Part shown: piece after piece, positions 51,813 through 60,490 of the stretch
Layout: the number at the start of each line of letters is the position of its first letter
Position numbering within the stretch: the stretch's first letter is position 1
The notes under the pieces: generated by a model
Database searches by the model: none
What the model saw: the letters and a program-made list of their open reading frames with translations, nothing else
Told to the model about the DNA's origin: nothing
DNA from: Zoogloea sp041904905
GTDB taxonomy: Bacteria > Pseudomonadota > Gammaproteobacteria > Burkholderiales > Rhodocyclaceae
Assembly: GCF_041904905.1 (NCBI RefSeq)
Contig: NZ_JAYRMI010000001.1
Span: forward strand, 62,001-126,000
Direction of reading: 5' to 3'
Length of the DNA: 64,000 nt
Translations under genes and position numbers: made by a program

Positions 51813-52555
51813 TGGGTCAGTGTTGAGATGATGTCGATCATGAACTCTACGTCCTCGTGCTGGACAGCCTGCCAGGCGCGGGCGCCGAGGGCTTCGAGGA
51901 TACCGCGTCCCTTTTCGGTTTCATGCATCGAAACGAGCAGTTCCGTGATCTGTTCGGCATGGGGGATGAGGCCCGGGCCGATCAGCAGGACATGATGAAC
52001 CACCTGCAGCTGGCTGGTGACGAGCACGCGCAGATCCCGGCGCACGATGGAGGACAGAGCCTCGAAAGCCTCGACCGGCAGGAAGCCGACGTCGGCCTCG
52101 CCGCGAAGAATCGCGCGGGCAACCTGGATGTAGGTCTCCCTGCGATGTTCGACGGTGTTGGCGGTGTCCAGGTTGGCGGGTTCGAGGAGAATCCGGCCCA
52201 CCGTGTTGACGCTGGGGTCTTCGCTGCAGGCTACACGGGTGCCCGGCTGGAGATCGGGGATCTCGCGGATCGGGCTCTCGTTTGCGGTGATGACCACCAT
52301 CTCGTCCGGCGCACCCTGAGGCCGCGCGATGGCACGGAAGCCTTTCTCGCGGACGAGCAGGGAGGCGTCGAAGGGGTTGGCGTAGATGATGTCCACCTTG
52401 CCCTCGGCAATCGCGGCGCGCTGGGCGCCGAAACTGTCGTAGAGTTCGAGGTGGATCGGGAGGGACAGCGCGCGCTGCAGCCAGGTGTTGAAGATGTACC
52501 AGTCGGAGATGCGCTCGTTGGGGAAGCTGGGGCTAACCGTGAAATTGAAAGTCAT
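51809..52555 (-). CDS. PhnD-like periplasmic-binding-protein fold without signal peptide
   Basis: A 248-aa protein with the phosphate/phosphonate-binding (PhnD, PF12974-like) pattern: TVSPSFPNERISDWY, GKVDIIYANPFDASLLVRE, RVACSEDPSVNTVGRI, RAILRGEADVGFLPVEAFEAL and LLIGPGLIPHAEQITELL. It begins MTFNFTVSPSF with no signal peptide or membrane helix, so the fold should act inside the cell as a ligand sensor rather than in uptake. No ABC permease or ATPase adjoins. GTGATC-like spacing of 2 bp to the PAS gene supports one operon. Confidence 0.8.
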   Translation of the reverse strand: MTFNFTVSPSFPNERISDWYIFNTWLQRALSLPIHLELYDSFGAQRAAIAEGKVDIIYANPFDASLLVREKGFRAIARPQGAPDEMVVITANESPIREIPDLQPGTRVACSEDPSVNTVGRILLEPANLDTANTVEHRRETYIQVARAILRGEADVGFLPVEAFEALSSIVRRDLRVLVTSQLQVVHHVLLIGPGLIPHAEQITELLVSMHETEKGRGILEALGARAWQAVQHEDVEFMIDIISTLTQ

Positions 52556-52557
52556 GA

Positions 52558-53031
52558 TCAGTTCATGTTCCGGTACTGGGCCTCTGCGGCGAGAACCTTT
52601 TCGCGGGAGGGCTCCCGACGGACCGAGGTGAAGCCGACGATCTTGCCGTCGCGCACGTTGGGGACCACCGTGGCGTAGACCCAGTAGTGGCCGCCATCCT
52701 TGCGCAGGTTCTTGACGTAGCCGTTCCACTGGCGCCCGGCCTGGACGGTCTTCCAGAGGTCGTCGAAAGCCGCGGAGGGCATGTCGGGGTGCCGCAGAAT
52801 GCAATGGGGCTGGCCGATCAGTTCGGCTTCGGTGTAGCCGGACATGTCGACGAAGGATTGATTGCACTGGGTGATGACGCCCGACGTGTCCGTCCGGGAG
52901 ACGATCAATTTGCCCTGCGGGTAGGGCGTTTCGACTGACGTGACAAATACCCGCCGACTGGTGCCATTGGCAAACGTCAGCGTATGCTCGACTGCTTCGC
53001 CCGGTACCTGGGCGCGATCCATATCCTTCAC
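52558..53031 (-). CDS. Aer-type PAS domain protein
   Basis: A 157-aa soluble protein containing one PAS domain (about 40-140) of the Aer subtype: IVSRTDTSGVITQCNQSFVD, SGYTEAELIGQPHCILRHPD, MPSAAFDDLWKTVQAGRQWN and the late RKDGGHYWVYATVVPNV. Aer PAS domains bind FAD and sense redox or energy state; HPDMP is retained. There is no effector domain on the same chain. The GTG at 53031 has GGGAGGG at good spacing; ATG 53022 is too far from it. Confidence 0.85.
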   Translation of the reverse strand: MKDMDRAQVPGEAVEHTLTFANGTSRRVFVTSVETPYPQGKLIVSRTDTSGVITQCNQSFVDMSGYTEAELIGQPHCILRHPDMPSAAFDDLWKTVQAGRQWNGYVKNLRKDGGHYWVYATVVPNVRDGKIVGFTSVRREPSREKVLAAEAQYRNMN

Positions 53032-53046
53032 TACCAGCCCTCCCGA

Positions 53047-53412
53047 TTAGCCGAGGATCCTGCCGATGGCGTCGGCGGCACGACGGACGTCAAGGAACAC
53101 CAGACCCAGCTTGGCGTTGGGCTTGGCCATCACGGTGAGCACGGCATCGGCGCCGGCCTGAACCATGAGGACGTAACCCTTTTCGCCCTTGATGAGCACC
53201 TGGTCGAGGGTGCCGCGGGCCAGTTCGCGGGCGGTGCGATCACCGAGGGAGAGCATGGCGGCACTCATCGCGCCAACCCGATCTTCGTCGACGGTGTTGG
53301 GGAGGAGGGCGGCCATCATCAGACCGTCGGAGGAGATGATGGCGGAGGCCTCGATGTCCGCGGAGGTGCCGTTCAGGTCATTGAGAACCGTTTGGAGCAT
53401 GTTTGAGCGCAT
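53047..53412 (-). CDS. Roadblock/LC7 domain protein (MglB/CvnB-like)
   Basis: A 121-aa single-domain roadblock protein: ADIEASAIISSDGLMMAALL, RVGAMSAAMLSLGDRTAREL, TLDQVLIKGEKGYVLMVQAG and LTVMAKPNAKLGLVFLDVRR. These are dimeric partners and GTPase-activating proteins of prokaryotic small GTPases (MglB for MglA, CvnB for CvnD). It is the first gene of a seven-gene operon that includes the GTPase at 49408-49968. The ATG has GAAGG upstream. The 244-bp AT-rich region before it, shared with tusA, must hold the promoter but I cannot fix it. Confidence 0.88.
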   Translation of the reverse strand: MRSNMLQTVLNDLNGTSADIEASAIISSDGLMMAALLPNTVDEDRVGAMSAAMLSLGDRTARELARGTLDQVLIKGEKGYVLMVQAGADAVLTVMAKPNAKLGLVFLDVRRAADAIGRILG

Positions 53413-53656
53413 CGTGGTATACCTTCAAAGTAAGCGTTAAAGTTGTCGGGAAGGACGAAGCCGGCTTGCCCGGGCGCAGGGCGCCGCAATGCAGGGTATC
53501 GCCTCGTTTATGACGTTATTTTGAGTTGTCATTATTTCACAATTCGTACGTGATTATTTGAATGCGAGTGTTGTTTGCTGTGAAGTTGTTATCGGGTTGA
53601 GGTTTGTCGCGGGTTAAAATCGGGCCCGACACGTCCCTGGAGGCTGGAGTTTTACG

Positions 53657-53887
53657 ATGGATTTCGATAGAGAACTGGATGCGCGCGGCCTGAACTGCCC
53701 ACTACCCATTTTGCGCGCAAAGAAGGCGCTTGCGGAGATGCAGGCCGGACAGGTGCTGCGGGTGGTTGCGACCGACCCGGGATCGGTGAAGGATTTCTCC
53801 GCGTTTGCCAAGCAGACTGGCAACGAGTTGATCGGGCAGAGCGAACTGCCGGATAGTGCTTACGAGTTCTTTCTGCGCCGCAAGTAA
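53657..53887 (+). CDS. TusA-family sulfurtransferase
   Basis: A 76-aa protein of the TusA/SirA family. DFDRELDARGLNCPLPILRAK holds the CPxP motif with the active cysteine, and VVATDPGSVKDFSAFAKQTG is the conserved second half. TusA proteins pass persulfide sulfur to tRNA thiolation, molybdenum cofactor or sulfur oxidation. GGAG precedes the ATG. A TAAAAT at 53615-53620 may be its -10 box. A terminator follows. Confidence 0.9.
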   Translation: MDFDRELDARGLNCPLPILRAKKALAEMQAGQVLRVVATDPGSVKDFSAFAKQTGNELIGQSELPDSAYEFFLRRK

Positions 53888-53905
53888 GGTTCGGCGGGCA
53901 GGCAA

Positions 53906-53943
53906 GAAAAATGGCCACGCAGCGTGCGTGGCCATTTTTTTGA
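53906..53943. terminator. Bidirectional terminator between tusA-like gene and valS
   Basis: AAAAATGGCCACGC-AGCGT-GCGTGGCCATTTTTTT is a long perfect hairpin with A- and T-runs on both sides. It ends the TusA-family gene and faces the valS stop at 53957. Confidence 0.93.
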
Positions 53944-53956
53944 GGCGGCGGTGTCG

Positions 53957-56803
53957 TCAGGCTGCCGGCAGGCGGGTAAGCTGAGGCTTGAGCTTTTCGA
54001 GCGTGGCCGAGAAGTTGGCAAGCCGCTCCTTCTCCTGGGCGACCACGGCAGCAGGGGCCCGGGCCACGAAGCTCTCGTTGGCGAGCTTGGCGTTAGCCTT
54101 GACGATCTCGCCTTCGAGGCGGGCGATCTCCTTGGAGAGGCGTTCGCGTTCGGCGGCGATGTCGATCTCCACCTTCAGCATGAGCCGCTGCTCGCCCACG
54201 ATGGCGACCGGGGCGAGTTCGTCGCCACCGATCTCGTCGACCACCTGCACCTCGGAGAGCTTGGCGAGGCCGGCGATGTAGGGCGCGAACTTCTTAAGGC
54301 GCTCGCTGTTGCCGGCGGCGACCAGGGGCATGCGCTGGGCCGGCGAGATGCCCATCTCGCCCCGCAGGTTGCGGCAGGCGTAGATGAGGCCCTTGAGCTC
54401 GGCCACGTCGGCTTCGCTCTTCTCGTCGCAGCGGCCCAGATCGGCCTGCGGGTAGCGGGCGAGGCACAGGCTTTCGACGTCCTTGCGGCCGGCGAGCGGG
54501 GCGACGGTCTGCCACAGCTCTTCGGTGACGAAGGGGATCAGCGGGTGGGCGAGGCGCAGGATGGTTTCGAGCACGCGGATCAGGGTGCGGCGGGTGCCGC
54601 GCTGCTGGGCTTCGTTGCCGGTGTTGATCTGGACCTTGGCGAGTTCCAGGTACCAGTCGCAGTACTCGTCCCAGATGAACTCATAGACCGTCTTGGAGAC
54701 CAGGTCGAAGCGGTAGTCGGCGAAGTGCTGCTCGATCTCCTTCTCGACGCGCTGCAGGCGGCTGACGATCCAGCGGTCGGCGAAGGAGAAATCGAGCGGG
54801 CCGTTGCCGCCGCAGCTGGGGCCGTCCTGCTTGTGCTCGAGGCCCAGGTCGTGGCCCTGGACGTTCATCAGCACGAAGCGGGTGGCGTTCCAGAGCTTGT
54901 TGCAGAAGTTGCGGTAGCCCTCGCAGCGGCTCATGTCGAACTTGATGTCGCGACCGGGGCTGGCCAGGCTGGCGAAGGTGAAGCGCAGGGCGTCGGTGCC
55001 GAAGGCGGGGATGCCGTCGGGGAATTCCTTGCGGGTCTTCTTCTCGATGCTGGCGGCCTGCTTGGGGTTCATCAGGCCGGTGGTGCGCTTGGCGACCAGC
55101 GCGTCCACTCCGATGCCGTCGATCAGGTCGATCGGGTCGAGGACGTTGCCCTTCGACTTGGACATTTTGGCGCCTTCGGCGTCGCGGATCAGGCCGTGCA
55201 CATAGACGTGCTTGAACGGGATCTTGCCGGTGATGTGCTTGGTCATCATGACCATGCGCGCCACCCAGAAGAAGATGATGTCGAAGCCGGTGACGAGCAC
55301 CGTGGAGGGCAGGTAGAGATCGAGCGCGTCGTTGGACTTGGTCGGGTAGTCGGGCGTCCAGTCGAGGGTCGAGAACGGCCACAGGGCGGACGAGTACCAG
55401 GTGTCGAGGACGTCCGGGTCGCGGGTGAGCGGGCCGGGGTAGCCGGCCTTGTCGGCCAGGGCGCGGGCTTCCTCTTCGGTGTGGGCGACGAAGCATTCGC
55501 CGTCGATGCCGTACCACGCCGGGATCTGGTGGCCCCACCACAGCTGACGCGAGATGCACCAGTCCTGGATGTTGTTGAGCCACTGGTTGTAGGTGTTCAC
55601 CCAGTTCTCGGGCACGAACTTGATCTCGCCGGAGGCGACGACGTCGAGCGCCTTCTCGGTGATCGACTTGCCGTCGGCGCCGGGCTTGCTCATGGCCACG
55701 AACCACTGGTCGGTGAGCATGGGCTCGATGACGACGCCGGTGCGGTCGCCACGGGGAACCTGCAGCTTGTGGGGCTTGGTGTCCACCAGCACGCCGGCGG
55801 CTTCCAGGTCGGCCACGATGGCCTTGCGGGCATCGAAGCGGTCGAGGCCCTGGTACTTGGCGGGGGCGTGCTCGTTGATCTTCGCGTCGAGCGTGAGGAT
55901 GCTGATCTGCGGCAGGCCGTGGCGCTGGCCGACCGCGTAGTCGTTGAAGTCGTGGGCCGGGGTGACCTTGACCACGCCGGTGCCGAACTCGCGGTCGACG
56001 TAGTCGTCGGCGATGATCGGGATGTCGCGGTCGCACAGGGGCAGGCGGACGCGCTTGCCGATCAGGTGGGCGTAGCGCTCGTCATCCGGGTGGACCATCA
56101 CGGCCACGTCGCCGAGCATGGTTTCGGGGCGGGTGGTGGCGACGGTGAGGCCGGTCAGATCGCCGATCGGGCCGTCCGCAAACGGGTAGTTGATGTGCCA
56201 CATGAAGCCGTCTTCTTCTTCCTGGACGACTTCCAGGTCGGAGACGGCGGTGTGCAGCTTGGGATCCCAGTTGACCAGCCGCTTGCCGCGGTAGATCAGG
56301 CCTTCGTTGTAGAGGCGCACGAAGGTCTCGGTGACGACCTTGTTGAGGCCGGCGTCCATCGTGAAGCGTTCGCGGCTCCAGTCGGGGCTGGTGCCCATGC
56401 GGCGCATCTGGCGGGTGATGGTGCCGCCGGAGTATTCCTTCCACTCCCACACCTTCTCGAGGAACTTCTCGCGGCCGAGGTCGTGGCGGGAGACGCCCTG
56501 GGCGTCAAGCTGGCGTTCGACGACGATCTGGGTGGCGATGCCGGCGTGGTCGGTGCCCGGCTGCCACAGGGTGTTCCAGCCGCGCATGCGATGGTAGCGG
56601 GTGAGCGCGTCCATGATCGTCTGGTTGAAACCGTGCCCCATGTGCAGGGTGCCGGTGACGTTGGGCGGCGGCAGCAGGATGCAGAAGGATTGGTCGGCGG
56701 GCTTGCTGCGGTCGAGGCCGGCGGCGAAGTAGCCGCTCGACTCCCAGTGCTCATACCAGCGGCGTTCGATCTCCGCCGGCTCGAAACTTTTGGCCAGTTC
56801 CAT
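53957..56803 (-). CDS. valS: Valyl-tRNA synthetase
   Basis: Charges tRNA-Val and edits mischarged Thr. The 948-aa class I synthetase shows the HIGH-type motif PPPNVTGTLHMGHGFNQ near residue 45, the editing domain (VATTRPETMLGDVAVMVHP) and the KMSKS motif GAKMSKSKGNVLDP, with the C-terminal coiled coil (IAAERERLSKEIARLEGE). ATG 56803 is preferred over a TTG at 56824 because that codon lies at the expected transcription start of the TATAAT just upstream. Confidence 0.96.
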   Translation of the reverse strand: MELAKSFEPAEIERRWYEHWESSGYFAAGLDRSKPADQSFCILLPPPNVTGTLHMGHGFNQTIMDALTRYHRMRGWNTLWQPGTDHAGIATQIVVERQLDAQGVSRHDLGREKFLEKVWEWKEYSGGTITRQMRRMGTSPDWSRERFTMDAGLNKVVTETFVRLYNEGLIYRGKRLVNWDPKLHTAVSDLEVVQEEEDGFMWHINYPFADGPIGDLTGLTVATTRPETMLGDVAVMVHPDDERYAHLIGKRVRLPLCDRDIPIIADDYVDREFGTGVVKVTPAHDFNDYAVGQRHGLPQISILTLDAKINEHAPAKYQGLDRFDARKAIVADLEAAGVLVDTKPHKLQVPRGDRTGVVIEPMLTDQWFVAMSKPGADGKSITEKALDVVASGEIKFVPENWVNTYNQWLNNIQDWCISRQLWWGHQIPAWYGIDGECFVAHTEEEARALADKAGYPGPLTRDPDVLDTWYSSALWPFSTLDWTPDYPTKSNDALDLYLPSTVLVTGFDIIFFWVARMVMMTKHITGKIPFKHVYVHGLIRDAEGAKMSKSKGNVLDPIDLIDGIGVDALVAKRTTGLMNPKQAASIEKKTRKEFPDGIPAFGTDALRFTFASLASPGRDIKFDMSRCEGYRNFCNKLWNATRFVLMNVQGHDLGLEHKQDGPSCGGNGPLDFSFADRWIVSRLQRVEKEIEQHFADYRFDLVSKTVYEFIWDEYCDWYLELAKVQINTGNEAQQRGTRRTLIRVLETILRLAHPLIPFVTEELWQTVAPLAGRKDVESLCLARYPQADLGRCDEKSEADVAELKGLIYACRNLRGEMGISPAQRMPLVAAGNSERLKKFAPYIAGLAKLSEVQVVDEIGGDELAPVAIVGEQRLMLKVEIDIAAERERLSKEIARLEGEIVKANAKLANESFVARAPAAVVAQEKERLANFSATLEKLKPQLTRLPAA

Positions 56804-56831
56804 GGGGTCTGTCTTTGAAGGCAAAACGCGG

Positions 56832-56837
56832 ATTATA
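56832..56837 (-). promoter_or_regulatory. Probable -10 box for valS
   Basis: TATAAT on the minus strand, 28 bp before the valS ATG. No -35 consensus is seen at the right distance, so this is only a partial promoter. Confidence 0.4.
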
Positions 56838-56887
56838 GCGGATGCACGCCGCCCGCCCGGTGGCGTGACCCGGCCTGGAGGCGGAGA

Positions 56888-57382
56888 TCAGTCGCCCGAT
56901 TGGTTATCGAGGGTGTCGGCGATCTCTGCGGAGACGGCGGGAAGGAGGGTGGCGCGCAGATGGGCGGCGGCCTTGTCGCCGATGCGGGCGGCCAGTTCGT
57001 CCAGCTCGCGGGAGACTAGCTGGGGCAGTTCGTTGGCAACCCAGTGCTCGATGTGGCGGGCGATGGCGGCATCGAGGGCCACCAGCTGCGCCTGGAAGTC
57101 GACGGCCGCAGCGGCGGGGGCGATGACCGGGCTGTCGTCGACGATCTCGGGTTCGCCCAGGGCGGGCTCGTCGTCGGCGGGGGTGAGGACGATCGGGGCG
57201 CGCTCGCCGATGAAGGGCTCGATCCGCTCCTCCACCACGTCGGTGAGCACCGGCAGGTCGTCGTCGTCCGCCGCGATGAGGTGCTCGTGGCGGTGCATCA
57301 GGGCGGCGGCCTTTTCGATCAGGACGTCGCCGTCTTCGTCCTCGAGGGGGATCTCAAGTTCGGTCTTGGGGTGAGAGGTCAT
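56888..57382 (-). CDS. DUF2486 family protein
   Basis: A 164-aa acidic protein. The DUF2486-like core is DDDLPVLTDVVEERIEPF, then a Pro/Ala-rich part and a C-terminal helical region ALDAAIARHIEHWVANELPQ followed by LAARIGDKAAAHLRATLL. Function is unknown. The gene starts 4 bp inside holC and precedes valS, the usual betaproteobacterial order. Confidence 0.78.
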   Translation of the reverse strand: MTSHPKTELEIPLEDEDGDVLIEKAAALMHRHEHLIAADDDDLPVLTDVVEERIEPFIGERAPIVLTPADDEPALGEPEIVDDSPVIAPAAAAVDFQAQLVALDAAIARHIEHWVANELPQLVSRELDELAARIGDKAAAHLRATLLPAVSAEIADTLDNQSGD

Positions 57383-57810
57383 TCGCCGCTCCGTTGGTTC
57401 AGGTCGTGGGCGCTCAGCGCGTGCCCCTGTTCCTTGTAGCGCCGGAAGCGCCCGCGGGCGGCCTGGCGTTCCGGATCGGTCGGGCCGACGACCTCGATCA
57501 CCAGCGAGAAGCGCTCGAAGCCGTCGGGCAGATCGTCGCCCAGGTTGATGAGCACGTCGTCGGCGGGCAGGGCGTCAAGGCGGCTGCCGATCACCACCGG
57601 CGTCTCGGCCGCCAGGGGCGAGCCGGCCGCCACGTGGGGCACGAAGGCGAGGGGCTGGAAGCTCCACAGCATCTGGTCGAAATGCCGCGCGGTGTTGCCG
57701 TCCGGGGCGAAGACCGACACCCGCCGTCCGCCCCCGAAGGCCTTGGCGGTGAGCACGCAGGCCACCCGAAGCCGGTCGGGGGCGTTGTGGTAGAAGCGGA
57801 CGTCGGTCAT
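57379..57810 (-). CDS. holC: DNA polymerase III chi subunit
   Basis: The chi subunit of the clamp loader, which contacts single-strand binding protein. The 143-aa product begins TDVRFYHNAPDRLRVACVLT and has ARHFDQMLWSFQPLAFVPHV and VLINLGDDLPDGFERFSLVI, typical of HolC. It begins 7 bp after pepA, the common pepA-holC-valS arrangement. Confidence 0.93.
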   Translation of the reverse strand: MTDVRFYHNAPDRLRVACVLTAKAFGGGRRVSVFAPDGNTARHFDQMLWSFQPLAFVPHVAAGSPLAAETPVVIGSRLDALPADDVLINLGDDLPDGFERFSLVIEVVGPTDPERQAARGRFRRYKEQGHALSAHDLNQRSGE

Positions 57811-57817
57811 GCGGGGC

Positions 57818-59305
57818 TTACAGGCCGGCGCGGCCGATCAGGAACTGGGTGAGCAGCGGCACCGGTCGGCCGGTGGCGCCCTTGTCCGCGCCGGATTTCC
57901 AGGCCGTGCCGGCGATGTCCAGGTGCGCCCACTTGTAGGCCTTGGTGAAGCGGGCCAGGAAGCACGCCGCCGTGATCGTGCCGGCGCCCTTGCTGCCGAT
58001 GTTGGGGATGTCGGCGAAGTTGCTCTTGAGCATGTCCTGGTATTCGTCCCACAGGGGCAGCTGCCAGGCCTTGTCGCCGGCGGCCTGACCGCTGGCGAGC
58101 AGCTCGGCGGCGAGCGCGTCGTCGTTGGCGAGGAGGCCCGAGGTGAGGTTGCCCAGGGCGATGATGCAGGCGCCGGTGAGGGTGGCTACGTCGATTACGG
58201 CCACCGGGTCGAAGCGCTCGGCGTAGGTGAGGGCGTCGCAGAGGATCAGCCGGCCTTCGGCGTCGGTGTTGAGCACCTCGATGGTCTGGCCGGACATGGA
58301 GGTGACGATGTCGCCGGGCTTGGTGGCAGCGCCGCCGGGCATGTTCTCGGTGGTCGGGACAAGACCGACCACGTTGATCGGCAGCGCCATCTGCGCGATG
58401 GCCTTGAAGGTGCCCAGCACGCTGGCGGCGCCGCACATGTCGTACTTCATCTCGTCCATGCCCTCGCCGGGCTTGAGGGAGATGCCGCCGGTGTCGAAGG
58501 TGATGCCCTTGCCCACCAGCACGACCGGCTTGTCCTTGGCCTTGCCGCCCTTGTAGTTGAGGACGATGAACTTGGGCGGCTCGTGGGAGCCGCGGGCCAC
58601 CGACAGCAGGGCGCCCATGCCGAGCTTCTCCATGTCGCCCTGGTCGAGCACCTCGACCTTGATCTTGTGATCCTTGGCCAGCTTGCGGGCGGCGGTGGCG
58701 AGGTAGGTGGGCGTGCACACGTTGCCGGGCAGGTTGCCCAGGGTCTTGGCGAGCGCCATACCTTCGGCGATGGCGGTGCCGCGACGTACTGCCGCCTCGA
58801 GCGGAGCGGTGTCCTTGGTCTTGGTGAGGAAGGCGATCTTCCGGACGCCCTTCCTGGATTCGTCGCGCTTCGATTTGAGTTCGTCGCAGCGGTAGGTGCT
58901 GTCCTCGAGGATCTGCGCGGCCTGGGCGATGCGCCAGGCGAGATCGCGGTGAGGCAGTTCGGCATCGGTGAGGCAGAACGCAGCGTCGGCCGCCACCGTG
59001 CCGGCGAGCTGCTTTGCGGCGGCCGTCACGGCGTCGCGGTAGAGCTTGTCGGTGAGTTCGTCGGCCTTGCCGAGGCTGACCAGCAGCACGCGCGGAGCAG
59101 CGATGCCGGGGAGGTTGTGGAGCATCAGGGTGGCGCCGGCCTTGTCGTCGAGTTCGCCCCGGGCGAGTAGGGCGCCAATGGCGCCGTCGGAGGCCTTGTC
59201 GAGCGACCTGGCGGCTGCGCTCGGATCGCCCCCGGCGTACACACCGGCCACCACGCAGTCGCTCTTGAGTTTTTCCGGCGCTCCGGCCTTTATGGTAAAT
59301 TCCAC
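57818..59305 (-). CDS. pepA: Leucyl aminopeptidase (M17)
   Basis: A cytosolic hexameric metallo-aminopeptidase; in some bacteria it also binds DNA (XerA). The 495-aa product has the M17 metal-site motifs VLVGKGITFDTGGISLKPG, KYDMCGAASVLG and the signature NTDAEGRLILCDAL. The start is GTG at 59305 with AAGGAG upstream. It is divergent from lptF. Confidence 0.95.
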   Translation of the reverse strand: MEFTIKAGAPEKLKSDCVVAGVYAGGDPSAAARSLDKASDGAIGALLARGELDDKAGATLMLHNLPGIAAPRVLLVSLGKADELTDKLYRDAVTAAAKQLAGTVAADAAFCLTDAELPHRDLAWRIAQAAQILEDSTYRCDELKSKRDESRKGVRKIAFLTKTKDTAPLEAAVRRGTAIAEGMALAKTLGNLPGNVCTPTYLATAARKLAKDHKIKVEVLDQGDMEKLGMGALLSVARGSHEPPKFIVLNYKGGKAKDKPVVLVGKGITFDTGGISLKPGEGMDEMKYDMCGAASVLGTFKAIAQMALPINVVGLVPTTENMPGGAATKPGDIVTSMSGQTIEVLNTDAEGRLILCDALTYAERFDPVAVIDVATLTGACIIALGNLTSGLLANDDALAAELLASGQAAGDKAWQLPLWDEYQDMLKSNFADIPNIGSKGAGTITAACFLARFTKAYKWAHLDIAGTAWKSGADKGATGRPVPLLTQFLIGRAGL

Positions 59306-59346
59306 CCGCTTCTCCTTGGCAATACGCGTCTTTGGGCAATCGCGCC

Positions 59347-59352
59347 ATTATG
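59347..59352 (-). promoter_or_regulatory. Possible -10 box for pepA
   Basis: CATAAT on the minus strand about 41 bp before the pepA start; no clear -35 element. Weak call. Confidence 0.3.
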
Positions 59353-59410
59353 GCCGGCACCCTGGCGGACGTCAAAACGGCTGTCCGGCAACGCTAGACC
59401 CCTTCTCCGC

Positions 59411-60490
59411 ATGATTTTTCTCCGAGCCGCCCAGCGCGAATTCACCCAGAACGCCGTCGCGGTTTTCGTGGCGCTGTTTGCCATCCTGATCTCCACCGTG
59501 CTCATCCGCCTGCTGGGGCAGGCCGCGGGCGGCCGTGTGCCGGCCGATGCGGTGCTGGCCCTGATCGGCTTCGGCGCCGTCGCTCAGATGCCGGTGGTGC
59601 TGTCCCTCACGGTCTTCATCGCGGTGCTCATGACCCTCTCCCGCTGGTATCGGGATTCCGAGATGGTCGTGTGGTTTTCCAGCGGCCTGCCGCTCACCGC
59701 CTGGGTGCGGCCGGTGCTTCGGTTTGCGCTGCCGGTGGTGGTGCTGATCGCTGCGCTGTCGCTGTTCGTGGCGCCATGGGCCCAGAAGAAGAGCGTCGAG
59801 TACAAGGAGCAGTTGAACAACCGCGACGACGTCTCCCGAGTGGCGCCCGGGCTGTTCCGCGAATCGTCCGGCGGTGAGCGGGTGTTCTTCGTCGAGGCCC
59901 TGTCGGGTGAGGAGGGGCGCGCCCGCAACGTGTTCGCCAGCAGCATGCAGAACGGCCGGCTGGGCGTGATGGTGGCCTCCGAAGGCCACACCGAAGTCGA
60001 CCCCTCGTCGGGCAACCGTTACGTGGTGCTGGAGCGTGGGCGGCGCTACGAAGGCACGCCAGGCACCCCGAGCTACCGGGTGATGGAATTCGAGCGTTAC
60101 CAGATCCTGATGGAGTCCAAGGAGGCGCAGTCGGCGCCCCGTCAGCCCAAGACGCTGGCGCTGCCGGCCCTCATCAAGAGCCCTGACGACCGCAGTCGCG
60201 GCGAGCTGCTGGCACGGATCAGCACCCCGGTGCTGGCCACCATGCTGTCCCTGCTCGCGATTCCCCTCTCGTTCGTCAACCCCCGCGCCGGGCGGACCAA
60301 CAACCTGATCCTGGCGGTGCTGGTGTACCTCATCTACAGCAACGCGGTGAGCGTCTGCCAGGCCTGGGTGGGGCAGGGGCGTCTGCGCTTCGACGTGGGC
60401 CTGTGGATTCCCCATCTGGCGATGCTGGGGGTGCTGGCCATCCTGTTTTACCGGCGGATCAGCGTGTTCGCGCGTTGGCGGAGGCGCTGA
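59411..60490 (+). CDS. lptF: LPS export permease LptF
   Basis: One of the two inner-membrane permeases of the LptB2FG ABC transporter that extracts lipopolysaccharide for export. The 359-aa product has three N-terminal helices, a periplasmic beta-jellyroll domain (about 110-260) and three C-terminal helices with TPVLATMLSLLAIPLSFVNP. The start follows at 59411. The stop overlaps the lptG ATG. lptB is not in the window. Confidence 0.94.
   Translation: MIFLRAAQREFTQNAVAVFVALFAILISTVLIRLLGQAAGGRVPADAVLALIGFGAVAQMPVVLSLTVFIAVLMTLSRWYRDSEMVVWFSSGLPLTAWVRPVLRFALPVVVLIAALSLFVAPWAQKKSVEYKEQLNNRDDVSRVAPGLFRESSGGERVFFVEALSGEEGRARNVFASSMQNGRLGVMVASEGHTEVDPSSGNRYVVLERGRRYEGTPGTPSYRVMEFERYQILMESKEAQSAPRQPKTLALPALIKSPDDRSRGELLARISTPVLATMLSLLAIPLSFVNPRAGRTNNLILAVLVYLIYSNAVSVCQAWVGQGRLRFDVGLWIPHLAMLGVLAILFYRRISVFARWRRR

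Noticed and set aside
53413..53656. Additional small gene in the AT-rich region between the roadblock and tusA-like genes
   Set aside because: No frame with a ribosome-binding site and plausible length was found; the lower GC looks like a divergent promoter region.
53924..56818. Very long open frame on the plus strand opposite valS
   Set aside because: It is the antisense shadow of a GC-rich gene; the translation is rich in Gly, Val, Asp and His with no domain, and valS has all synthetase motifs.
56804..56824. TTG 56824 as valS start
   Set aside because: It falls about 7 bp from a TATAAT, so it would be at or before the transcription start.
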